Positions 12,972 through 23,783 of a stretch of 43,288 bases of DNA are shown piece by piece. The position numbers and the translations under genes were made by a program. The notes below the pieces were generated by a model. It was given only the letters and a program-made list of their open reading frames with translations, searched no databases and had not been told where the DNA came from. Source of the stretch: Anaeromyces robustus (taxonomy: Eukaryota; Neocallimastigomycota; Neocallimastigomycetes; Neocallimastigales; Neocallimastigaceae); the NCBI GenBank assembly GCA_002104895.1, contig MCFG01000328.1:37501-80788 (forward strand). The letters run 5' to 3'. The first letter of the stretch is position 1, and each line of letters begins with the position of its first letter.

Positions 12972-13680
12972 ATTCTTTTAAAAATAACTCTTTATTAATT
13001 TTATTATTTTAAAATTAAGGAAAATTCTTTTTTATTAAGTAAAATAAAGTTTTAAAAAAAAATTAATAATAAAATATTTTTATACTAATTTTTATTTTAT
13101 TTTATATATATAGATAGATATTAAATTTTAAAGTCTATTTAATTTTTATATTTATTTATTTTTAATATTTATTTTTAATATTTATTTTATTTTTACTTTA
13201 TATATATATTCAAATTTGATTGATAGTAATAATTATATATATTTTTTTATCTAATAAATATATAATAATTATAATAATTATAATAATAATAATAATAATA
13301 ATAATAAAATTATTCTAATTAATAAAAATATTATTTATTATTAATGAAGATATTATCAATATAGATAGTATTACTTAGAGAGTATGTTCAGATTTTTATT
13401 TATCAGATTGTAATGTAGAAATTACATCTATTACAACAATGGTTAAAATTATAAAAGTTTTTCTTAAATTGTAGAATTAATCAATGTTAAATACCACTAA
13501 GAATAATATAAATTTAAAAATCAAAAACATTCTTAAATTAATATATATAGGTATCTAATATTACAAAAAACTTATTTTTAAATAGCTAATTAATTTTAAT
13601 TATTTATATGAAACTTCAATGAACAAATTTCATTATTAAAAACATAATGATTATTATAAAATTTATTAGATAAACATTAG
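10267..13680. other. AT-rich intergenic stretch
   Basis: No gene is visible. The stretch is A/T homopolymers and short repeats, including a TTA-type microsatellite (listed separately) and a TAA tract near 13261-13305. A very short coding-like patch on the minus strand near 12605-12650 reads INGILGKIKGMIHE but cannot be extended. Confidence 0.65.
12817..12970. repeat. Interrupted TTA/TTG/TCG trinucleotide microsatellite
   Basis: About 50 trinucleotides, impure on the left (TTG, TCG, CTG, CCA interruptions) and pure TTA on the right from about 12909. The gradient suggests recent expansion at the right end. Confidence 0.9.
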
Positions 13681-13689
13681 TTAATCATT

Positions 13690-13960
13690 ATCACAGTTAA
13701 CAGAAGTACAATTATTATTATTGTGACATATTTCATTATCATTACATTTCATTTAATTTACTATTATCATAAATACAAATATAAATAATATATTTTATTG
13801 AATTATTATTTTTATCTGATATTTCAATAAAATAATATTTTTTGTATTCATAATCTGTTGAAGCATATATATCATTTTTACATTAGAAACTAACATAAAA
13901 TGAATCTTTTACTTTTAATATTTCTTCTTTAGTGAAACTATTATTAACAAATTGAATTTA
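13690..13960 (-). pseudogene. Decayed gene fragment with Cys-rich C-terminus, unrecognised
   Basis: On the minus strand the text is coding-like: FTKEEILKVKDSFYVSF, then DIYASTDYEYKKYYFIEISD, then after a frame change a Cys/Asn-rich end KCNDNEICHNNNNCTSVNCD followed by stops. Codon use and amino-acid mix look like real protein, but there are in-frame stops and one frame change. It begins right at the left border of the foldback element, and a second decayed fragment on the same strand starts at the other border (15385-15600), so both may come from one gene. Family not recognised; the spaced cysteines suggest a secreted protein. Confidence 0.45.
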
Positions 13961-13986
13961 TAATGTATATACTAATTATAATGTAT

Positions 13987-15372
13987 ATAAATATAAATAT
14001 AAATATCCTTAATATTAATTAATATTTACAAATTATTATAAATATAATTCAATTATAAAAAAAATTTTTTATATAATTTTTTATTATGAATTATAAAATA
14101 AAAAGAAAAATAAAAAGAATTTAAATAATAGTTTTTACATAATAATTTTTCTTTTTCTTTTTTTTTATGAATTATAAATTAAATAATTCAATTGTTTTAA
14201 AAAAAATCTTGTTTTTTTTTTTTTTTTATTTCATATAATATATATTAAATAAATAAAAAAAAATTGTAGTTGTAAATAAAGATTTTTTTTAATTTTTATT
14301 TATTGTAATTTATTAGAATGGACTGGTATTTATTATATTATCTCTATTTTTAATATTCTTGGTTATGTTTATATTGAATTTAAATCTGAAGCTTTAAAAT
14401 TTTATAATAAAAAAAAAATAAAATATACTTTTGTTATTTGTGATACAAATATTTCATCTAATAATATTGATAAAATAAATTTATTTAATTCTCCTGAAAA
14501 TAATTTTTTATTTATTTAATATATCTTTATATGAAATAAAAATAAAAAAAAAAAAAAAACAATACAAAGATGAAACGGAAAATGGGCGTAATAAAAATTT
14601 TATTCATATTTATTTATTTGTATATATATAAAATTTATTATATTACATATATAAAAATTAATGTAAATAAATAAATAAATAAATAAATAAATTAATAAAT
14701 TAATAAATTAATAAATTAATAAATAAAATAAAAGATATTAAATATTAAATATTAAATATTTCTAGTCTCTTTTTATTTAATAAAATATATCTTAATTAAT
14801 TAAATAGACATTAAAATTTATGTATTAAATATTAAAAATTTCTAGTTTCTTTTTTTTTTTTAATAAAATATATTTTATTCATGAAATAGACATTAGAATC
14901 TATGTTTGAATAATTTCTAATTTCTATATTTTATCTTTTTGATATTGATAATCCTTTAATTTTTTTTATTTATAATCAATAATACAAAAAAAAATAATTA
15001 AAAAAAATAATATTAATATAGTTTTAAATTCTTATTACGCCCATTTACGTTTCATCTTTGTATTGTTTTTTTTTTTTTATTATTTCATATAAATATATAA
15101 TATATAATATTTAATAAATAAAAAAAAAATTGTAGTTGTAAATAAGATTTTTTTATAAAAAAGTTGAATTATTTGTTTTATAATTCATAAAAAAAAAAGA
15201 AAAATTATTATATAAAAACCATAATTTTAATTTTTTTTTATTTTATATTTTATTTTATTTTATAATTCATAGTAAAAAAAAATATATAAAAAAAATTTTT
15301 TTTAAAATTGAATTATATTTGTAATAATTAGTAAATATTAATTAATGTTAAGGATATTTATAATTTATTATA
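13987..15372. mobile_element. Nested foldback (long inverted-repeat) element
   Basis: Outer arms 13987-14210 and 15147-15372 are imperfect inverted copies (shared landmarks AAATATCCTTAA, AATATAATTCAATT, ATGAATTATAAA). Inner arms 14521-14594 and 15031-15095 are nearly identical over some 34 bases including AATACAAAGATGAAACG and ATGGGCGTAATAA, the only GC-rich part. A third segment with TTGTAGTTGTAAATAA occurs in the same direction at 14212-14290 and 15063-15155, so one copy has been flipped relative to a simple palindrome. The centre holds an 80-base tandem duplication (14751-14910, third partial copy). No transposase is seen and target duplications could not be fixed because the flanks are all A/T. 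It could be a foldback or MITE-type DNA element; alternatively a large local inverted duplication. Confidence 0.6.
14319..14519 (+). pseudogene. Coding-like insert inside the foldback element
   Basis: An open frame ending at TAA 14517-14519 reads WTGIYYIISIFNILGYVYIE, then FKSEALKFYNKK, KYTFVICDTNIS and on to NNFLFI. Its composition (mixed codons, W, G, C, D, E) differs from the simple A/T around it and looks like a protein fragment. No ATG in frame precedes it and no family is recognised. It lies between the flipped segment and the left inner arm, as if captured. Confidence 0.3.
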
Positions 15373-15384
15373 ATTTATATATAT

Positions 15385-15600
15385 TATACAATGAAAAATA
15401 TATTATACAATATTTTAGCATATTTAAAGTTATCCAATGATCATCAATTTCATTTTCTCGTATTGGTGTTATTGAATAAGTTATATCGGTTCATCCTAAA
15501 GTAAAAATTTAATCAAATTAATATTCCCAAGATACTCAAGGTAGTGGAACTTTATGATATAAATCAATTAATAAGTAGAGTAGAGTAAAATTGTAGATTA
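15385..15600 (-). pseudogene. Decayed gene fragment, unrecognised
   Basis: On the minus strand: LIDLYHKVPLP, VSWEY, then TDITYSITPIRENEIDDHW and ITLNMLKYCI, with several in-frame stops between and within. At each stop a single C-to-T or G-to-A transition would give a sense codon (TAA from CAA, TGA from CGA or TGG), a deamination-like pattern. The reading runs towards the right border of the foldback element. Family not recognised. Confidence 0.45.
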
Positions 15601-16162
15601 GATTACGGATTAGGTAAGTTTTTCCAATTTCTTAACCTTTACATAATATATATTGGTTGATAACTTCACAAATTTTAAAAGATTTTTATTCAAAACTCTT
15701 AACCTTTACATGGGTGACAACCTTAATAAATATATATATATATATATTTAATAAAATTATTTGTAATACACAAAAAATGACTGAGTAACTAGTTACCTTA
15801 CTTAGGCTAAATAAATTGGGTCATGTCACAGTCACAATCATAATAAATATATTAATACATAAAAATTATGAGAAATTAAAAAATTAATATTTATAATTTT
15901 TTTATCAAGTTATAAAAAAAAAAAAACAAGTTATAAATTATAATAAATATTATGCTAATGTTATTTTTTTTTTTTATTTTTTATTTATTTTTATTTTTCT
16001 TTTAAAAAATATAATCAATGAAATTTAAAAACTTTTTAAAATATTGATTTATTTTTATTTTTCATCTAAATCTTTTTTTTTTTTTTTTTTGTTTATTTTT
16101 TTTTTTTGAATGGTGGATGGTTGATTTTTATAACAATATTTAAATAAATAAATAATAAATAA

Positions 16163-16209
<47 letters not shown>

Positions 16210-16954
16210 ATTAATAAATAAATAAATTGAATATTAAATTATGTAAAAAAACATGTTTTTTTTTTTTTTTTACATATAATTATATTATATTATATTAATA
16301 TTTATATTAATATTAATATTTATATTTACATATATTAATACTTATAGTTATATTAATCTTTTTTCTTTTTTCCTTTTTCTTTTTTTTTTTTTTTTTTTTT
16401 CATTAAAAAAAAATATTCATATATAAATTAATTAATGATGTAATGTATCATATATAATTAATGTATTTAATGTATTCTATTTAATATAATATAATATATT
16501 AACAGATTGTATCATATTTTTTTTTGTACTTTAAAATATTTAATTAAAAAGATAGAAATTAAAACATATTAAAAAAAATTTTTTTTTTCTTTTTCTTTTT
16601 TCTTTTTTCTTTTTTCTTTTTTCTTTTTCTTTCTTCAAAAAAAAAAAAAAAAACAAAAAAACAAAAACAAAAAACAAAAGCAGTGGATATTATTTCAAAC
16701 ATAAAATAATATTTTTTTTATTATTATAATTAATAATTAATATATTTTTTTCTTATTTTTATTATAAAAAATTAAAAAAAAAAAAAAAAAACAACAAAAA
16801 GAAAAAAAAAAGCATCATATGAAATAGATATATTATAAACCAATTTTATTTTTAATTCTTTATTAAATAACAACAACAACAACAACAAAAACAATAATAA
16901 CAACAACAATAACAATAATAATAATAATAACAATAATAATAATTATAATAAAAA
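15601..16954. other. Intergenic stretch and leader of the downstream gene
   Basis: 15601-15840 is less A/T-rich than its surroundings, has two copies of CTTAACCTTTACAT (about 15634 and 15701) and a 12-base palindrome GTAACTAGTTAC near 15785; probably a remnant of something, not identified. 15841-16860 is homopolymers and tetranucleotide tracts. 16869-16945 is a CAA/AAT-type trinucleotide tract that would form the A-rich 5' leader of the gene at 16955. Confidence 0.55.
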
Positions 16955-17989
16955 ATGAGAAATGACAATGATTTAAACACTAATAAGCATAAAAAAATAA
17001 AAAAATGGTTGATTAAAATAATTATTTTATTTTTAGTGGTAATACTAGTATTATTTTTAGGTACTTTTATGTATTTAAAATTAGGGGCCTATGAATTTTA
17101 TCATCATTCCAATAAAGAATTTGTTATTCCTGATATTGGCAATAGTTTTGTTCCTCAGGGATTAAGTTATGATAAAAGAAGTAATTATTTCTTTATTACT
17201 GGATATATGAGTAATAATAAAGCTTCTCCAATATATTTAGTTGAAAAATCAAGTAATAAATATATAAAGAGACTTCAAATGCAAGATCCTGATGGTAAAG
17301 AATTTTATAATCATTCTGGAGGTATAACTGTTCATGGTGATTATATATATATAGCTGGTTATACTGATTCTTGTTTATTTGTATTTCGATATGAAGATGC
17401 TATCAATGCTTCTGATAATGGAACCATAAAAAGTATTGGAAAATTCCCAATGCCTGATTATATGAATGTCGCTTTTACTTCATCCGATGATAATATAATA
17501 TATGTAGGAGAATTTTTCAGAAAACAAAATTATCCAACCGATAAAAGTCATAAAATGTATACTTCTTCAGGGGATTATAATCAAGCCCTTTTTTATTCCT
17601 TCCGTTTTTCAAATAATAATGAAACTGCTTTATTTGGTATTGAACCTCGTCTTTTTGAAGTTTATTCCATACCAGATTTTGTTCAAGGTGTGGATACTTA
17701 TAATGGGAAAATATATTTATCAACTTCTTATGGTTTACCTTTTTCCCATATTTATGTTTATGATAAACCTCAAAGTAAAAATTTTACATTAGCTGGAATG
17801 ACTATTCCACTTTATGAACTTGATTCCTCTTCACTCATTAAAACCTATAAATACCCCTCTATGTGTGAAGAAATTGTTTGTATGGACGATAAAATATACA
17901 GTTTATATGAATCTGCATCTAATAAATATATTTTTGGAAAATTACTTTCATCAAATTATTGTTATTCCACCGATATTAATTGGGATTGA
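16955..17989 (+). CDS. Membrane-anchored beta-propeller-like protein of bacterial type
   Basis: 344 residues in one exon, ATG preceded by an A-rich leader and ending TGA. A Lys-rich N-terminus (residues 1-18) and one hydrophobic segment (about 19-43) predict a signal anchor with the rest outside the cytoplasm. The remainder reads as repeated strand pairs: NSFVPQGLSYD, HSGGITVHGDYIYIAGYTDS, DNIIYVGEFF, FVQGVDTYNGKIYLSTSYG, EEIVCMDDKIYSLYESAS. The FVPQGL...ISGYM...HSGGI...IYIAG pattern is familiar from uncharacterised extracytoplasmic proteins of Firmicutes, which suggests a propeller fold; this is from memory and untested. No catalytic residues can be named. Intact, no intron, much richer in G/C than the flanks. 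Transfer from gut bacteria is a reasonable inference. Confidence 0.8.
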   Translation: MRNDNDLNTNKHKKIKKWLIKIIILFLVVILVLFLGTFMYLKLGAYEFYHHSNKEFVIPDIGNSFVPQGLSYDKRSNYFFITGYMSNNKASPIYLVEKSSNKYIKRLQMQDPDGKEFYNHSGGITVHGDYIYIAGYTDSCLFVFRYEDAINASDNGTIKSIGKFPMPDYMNVAFTSSDDNIIYVGEFFRKQNYPTDKSHKMYTSSGDYNQALFYSFRFSNNNETALFGIEPRLFEVYSIPDFVQGVDTYNGKIYLSTSYGLPFSHIYVYDKPQSKNFTLAGMTIPLYELDSSSLIKTYKYPSMCEEIVCMDDKIYSLYESASNKYIFGKLLSSNYCYSTDINWD

Positions 17990-20900
17990 AAAGTATTTTT
18001 CATTTTATAATGAAAAAAAAAATCAATATATATATAAAAAAAGAATTGTAAATACAATGTAAATAATAATTAAAAATTATAAAATTATTATAAAATGAAA
18101 AAAAAAAAAAAAAAAAAAATTAAATAAAATACAAAATAAATATTATATTATTATTATATAAATAATAAGAACAGTAATTATGATGTAGGATCACAATAGT
18201 TTATTTAATCATTAAATAAATCTTTACTTTTTTTTTTTTTTTTTGATATTTAAATAATAATAATAATAAAAAAAAATAAAATTAAAATTAAAAAAAATAA
18301 AAATAAAAATAAAATAAAAATCTAAAAATAAAATTAAAATATAAAAAAATAAAGTTTAAATAAAAAAAAATTTCTTTTTTATTTATTTTACTTAACATAA
18401 TTTTATTTTATTATTCTATTGAAGTTTATTAAATAATTAGGTTTTTAATTCAAAATTCAAAATTCAAAATATTCAAAATATTCAAAATATTCAAAATTCA
18501 ATTAAATTATTATTATTATTATTTTCTTTTTCAATTAAAAATTAAAGATTAAATTAATTATTAAAAATTAAATAATTAAAAAATTATTAATTAATTAATA
18601 GATTATAATCCACCTTTTTTTTTTTTTTTTTTTCTTTTCTTTTCTTTTCTTTTCTTAAACATCAGTTATAAAAATAAATAAATAAATAATAAAAAAGAAT
18701 AAATAAATAATAAAAAAGATTAAATTAATAAGTTTTTAAATTAAAAAAAAAACGATAAAAAGGAATTATAAACTATAAATTAGTTAGAATTCAATAACCA
18801 TTTTTATTTTATTTTTATTTTTATTTTTATTTTAATTAATTATTTTTTTATTTCTTTATTAATAAATTTCTAGCAAAACCATTTTTAATTATATAGACAT
18901 TTTAATTAATCAAATCAACCAATAAAAATATTGATTAATTAAATTATATATAAATAATTAATTATGAAGGTATTTATAATTAAATCTCATTATTTATAAT
19001 TAATGGAAACGAAATAAAAACATGTGAACTAAATAAAAATAATATTTTATTTAATATAATATACATGGATTATATTATATTTATTAATATCTATCAATAT
19101 AATCCACATTCTTCATTTACTTAAAATTAATACTTGAAAAAATATACATTAAGTATATTCTCTATGGAAAAATAAAAAAAAATGCAATAAATTTCCATAT
19201 TTAATAATTAATAATTATTATTATTTAATTTAAAGACTAAAAAAAATTTTTCCCTTTTTTCCCTTTTTTTATTTTTTTTTTCTTTATAAATAAATAATTA
19301 ATAATTACCATTTTTTATTGGTGAAAAAGAGGGAAAAAATTTTTAATAAAGTTTTTTTTTTATAGTTTTATAGTTTTTTCTTGGTTATTAATTAAATATT
19401 AAATTAAATATAAATTTTATATATATTAAAATATATTCATAAATATAATTTAAACAGTTAATAACTGATTGACTTTTTTATTTACAAAAAATTATATATT
19501 TTATTATATTATATTATATTATATTATATTATGTTATATATTATATTTTATTATATTATTAATTAATCAATAATTATCTTTTGTTTACCATATTAATTAA
19601 TCATTATTTATTTATTTTATTACATTATTATTACATAATTATTACATAATGTATTTCTTTTTTATATTTTTTTTCTTTACATAAATATATTTAAAAAATA
19701 TTTTTTAATATTGTCATTGTTTTATTAACATTTATTTATATTTATTTATTTTTATTATTTTTTTACTATTAAAATTCAAGTTTTTTTTTTTTTTTTTTTG
19801 AATTTGTAGAAATGATGATGGATGATATAAAATTTTTTATTATTTATTATTTTATTATTTATTATTTATTATTTTATTATTTTATTATTTTATTATTTTT
19901 TTTTTTTGATTATAAAAAGTTCAAATAAAAGATAAATTAAAGAATATCAAAAAAAATTTTTTTACTTTTATTATGTTTGTTACACTACAAAAAAAAAAAA
20001 AAAATTGTAAAAAAATGTTACACAATAAATTAACAAATTTTTACTTTTACTTTTCATTTTTTACTTATTTTATATATTAACTTTTATTCATATTTCATTT
20101 TTGTTATTTTAACTTTTCACTTTTTTTTTTTAAATATTTTCATATTTTTTTCTACATGTAACAATTAATGGTATATTATTATTGTTACTTTCTTTATATA
20201 TAAGATCTTTTTTCATTAGTTCAGAAATAAGCAAAAAAATTTTGATAATAAAAAGATATAAGTTTAGAACGATATTATAGAGTTAATATTTTTATAAAAG
20301 TTTTAATTTCAAATATACTTCCATTATTATTTATTTCAACATAATAAATAATATTTTTTTACTGTTATTTTTAAGTCATTTTTTTTAAAAATTATTTAAA
20401 TTATTTATTTTATTATTTAAATTATTGTCCTTTACATTTATATTTTTTTTTTATTAATTAAAATAATAAAAGTACTTTTTAACTATTTAATCATTTAAAA
20501 TATAATAAATAAATACTTTTTTTTTTAATTAATAAATATAATTTTATTATGAAATATAATTTATTATGAAATGTTTAATTATATATCTTTTTTAATATCA
20601 AAAAAAACATAACATACAAGTATTTAATAAAAATATGATTTATTAACCTTTTGTAAAGAAAAAAATAAACAAAATAAAAATTATTTATTAAATATTAAAA
20701 TCAATCAATCAATCAATCAATAAATAAATAAATAGAAAAATAAATAAATAAATAGAAAAAATAAATAAATAAATAGAAAAAATAAATAAATATTACAAAT
20801 AAATAAATAAATATTACAAATAAATAAATAAATAAATAATAAATATTCAATAAAAACTGAAAAACTGTTTTATATTTATTTAACAATAAATTTTTTTGTT

Positions 20901-23411
20901 AAAGAAATAACTTAATTTCCCTTCTTTTTTTTTTTTTTTATTATTATTTATATCAACACCATGATCAATTCATCATTATAGTTTATTTTATTTTTATTTT
21001 TATTTTATATTATTTTTATATCCACTTTGACATTCATAAAATAGTTTTCATTATCTCTCTTTATCAATGTATAATCTATGTGTAATTAAATATTTATATT
21101 TATAGTTTATTTTCAATTCCATATATTTTTAAGTTATACAATATGTTTTTTTTTTAAACAATATGTTTTTAATATATTTTATTGTGTATTCTAATAATAA
21201 TAATAATAATATTTGATGATAATTGATAGTAATAAAAATAGTAAAAATAATGAAGTTTAAATTTAAAAAAGAAAATACTTTTTTTTAAATATAACATTTA
21301 TTATTCTTGAAAATAATAAATTTTGTTACGTATTTTTTATAATATATATATATTAGATAATAATAATTAAATAAGTATTAAATAAATATTAAATAAATAT
21401 TAAATAAATATTAATAAATAAATATTAAATAAATAAATAAATGTCATTAAATAAATTTTCTATTAATAAAATAATGATTACAATATTTATTAATAGAAAA
21501 TAGAAAAATTATAAAATTATGTTTTAATTATTAAAAATTATTAAAATTATTAAAATATATTATTATAGTTTATTATAAAATATTTTTTTATTGTTCTTTT
21601 TTTTTATATACAAAATAATTATATTATTTATAATTATTTATAATTATCTATATTACTTATAATTATTAATAATTATTTCAACATTATTAACATTATTACA
21701 TTACATTACATTATATTTATATTACATTATATTTATATTTGTATTATATTATATTATATGCTATTGTATTATATGTATAAATGATATTTTATTTACAAAG
21801 AATAAGAAATTATATATTTTAATTATTATTTTAATTATTATTTAATTTTTTATTTTATTATATTATTTTGTAATAAAAACTTTTTTTAATATTATTTAAA
21901 ATTTATTTATATTTTTTAATATCAATATATATATTACATTACATTTTATTATATTATATTCTAATTATTTATTTAATTAAAATAAAATTTTGTTCCATTA
22001 ATTCACACAAAAATAAATATAATGATTTACTGTTCTTTTTTTTTTTTTTTTTTAAAAAAATGTTTTATTTTTATTTTATTATTTAATACATTATTTATTT
22101 ATTCATTTACTTATTAACTTTAATTTTATTATTATTTATTTATTTAGTTTAATAAATATTTATCTATTTATTTTTTTTTTACAACATCCATTAAAAAAAA
22201 AAAAAAAATGCAATAAATAAATATACATTTTTTAAGGGATTTCCATTTTTTAATTATAAATTAATAAAATTTATTGGTTCATTTTATTATTCAAATAAAT
22301 TATTCCATATAAAATTTGTATGTATAATATATTTGTGTAACGTATTTTTAAATTATTTTAAATTAAGAATTAAAAAATCAACACAAAATTTATAAAATAA
22401 AGTTTATCAACTAAATATTAAAAAAAATCAACACAAAATTTTTAAAATTATTTTTAATAATTTTCCATAAAAAACACATTATTCAAAGTTTAATTATTTT
22501 ATTTTATTATTTCATTATTTCATTATTGATTTTTTTTATTTTTTATTTTTTATTATTTTATTTTTTATTTTTTATCATTGTTTAATAATTATTAATAAAA
22601 AAAAGTTAATAATTTATGTGATAATTTATTGTATAATTTTGCTTTTTTTTATATTAAATGTTATATAAATAATTCTATTGAAGATTAACTAATTAACAAA
22701 ATGATTAATAATAAAAAAAAAAGGTAACAAAAAACAAAAAACAAAATAATTAATTAATTATTATTATTAGTATTAATTATTAAATTAATATTAATATTAA
22801 TATTATGATAGACAAAGGACAAATATTATAAATATTATCTTATATATTAAATGATAAATTATTAATAATATTAAAACATTTGTTACCAAAAAAAAAAAAA
22901 AAAAAAAAACAATGACACAACAAATAAAACAATAGCATCTTACTTAATATTTATTAAATAATTAATTAATAAATAATAAAAAATTTTTTTTTTTTTGTAC
23001 TTTCTCATCTTCATATTTTTAATTATTATTATTAATATAAAAAAATTATTATATAAATAGAAGTTTTTTTTTCTTCACTTTCCTTTTTTTGTTTATTTAT
23101 TCCCTTTTTTTAAATAAATAATAATAATAGAAGAAAAAAAATATTTTTTTTTCACATTTATTTTATTTTATTATTAAAAATTATATTTTTTAATAATAAT
23201 TTATTGAATAATAGACATATTTTATATAATAATATATTATTATATTGTCAATAATTTAAGAATAAAATAATAATAATAATAAAAAATAAAAATAAAATAA
23301 ACAAAATAAACAAAACAAAAAAAAAATAAAAAAAAATAAATAAATAAAATAATAAAAATAAAATAATAAATAAATTAATAAAATAAATAGAATAATATAA
23401 TAAATACAAAA
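17990..23411. other. Long AT-rich intergenic stretch
   Basis: No gene found in 5.4 kb. It contains homopolymer and simple-sequence tracts: TTTTC repeats near 18630-18655, a TATTA tract near 19500-19535, TTTAT/TTATT tracts near 19840-19900, AATC and AAAT tracts at 20700-20840 with a 20-base unit TAAATAAATAAATAGAAAAA in three copies, and TTAAATAAATA repeats near 21370-21440. The last 120 bases form the A-rich leader of the gene at 23412. Confidence 0.7.
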
Positions 23412-23747
23412 ATGAAATTCAATTTACTTTTATTAGTATTAGCTTCAGGTCTTGTTTCAGCTAAAAAGGTTTGTCATGTTAAACCAAATGATAACACTGA
23501 TATTTCAGTAGGTGGTGATAATGTTAACAATGATAATATCATTTCCAAGGTTATTGATAGTCAATACTTTGAAGAACCAACTGAAGTACCAACTGATGAA
23601 CCAACTGACCTTCTTGAAAATGAAGAAAACAGTGGTAGTGAAAATGATGTTGATGATGGTATTTGCTGTGCTGATGGTACCTGCAAAGACCTTGATGATT
23701 ATCTCACTCAATGTGAAAAGTAATAAATATATTTAAATATATTGAAA

Positions 23748-23783
<36 letters not shown>

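Noticed and set aside
17814-18062. 82-codon plus-strand frame
   Set aside because: Alternative-frame shadow of the propeller-like gene.
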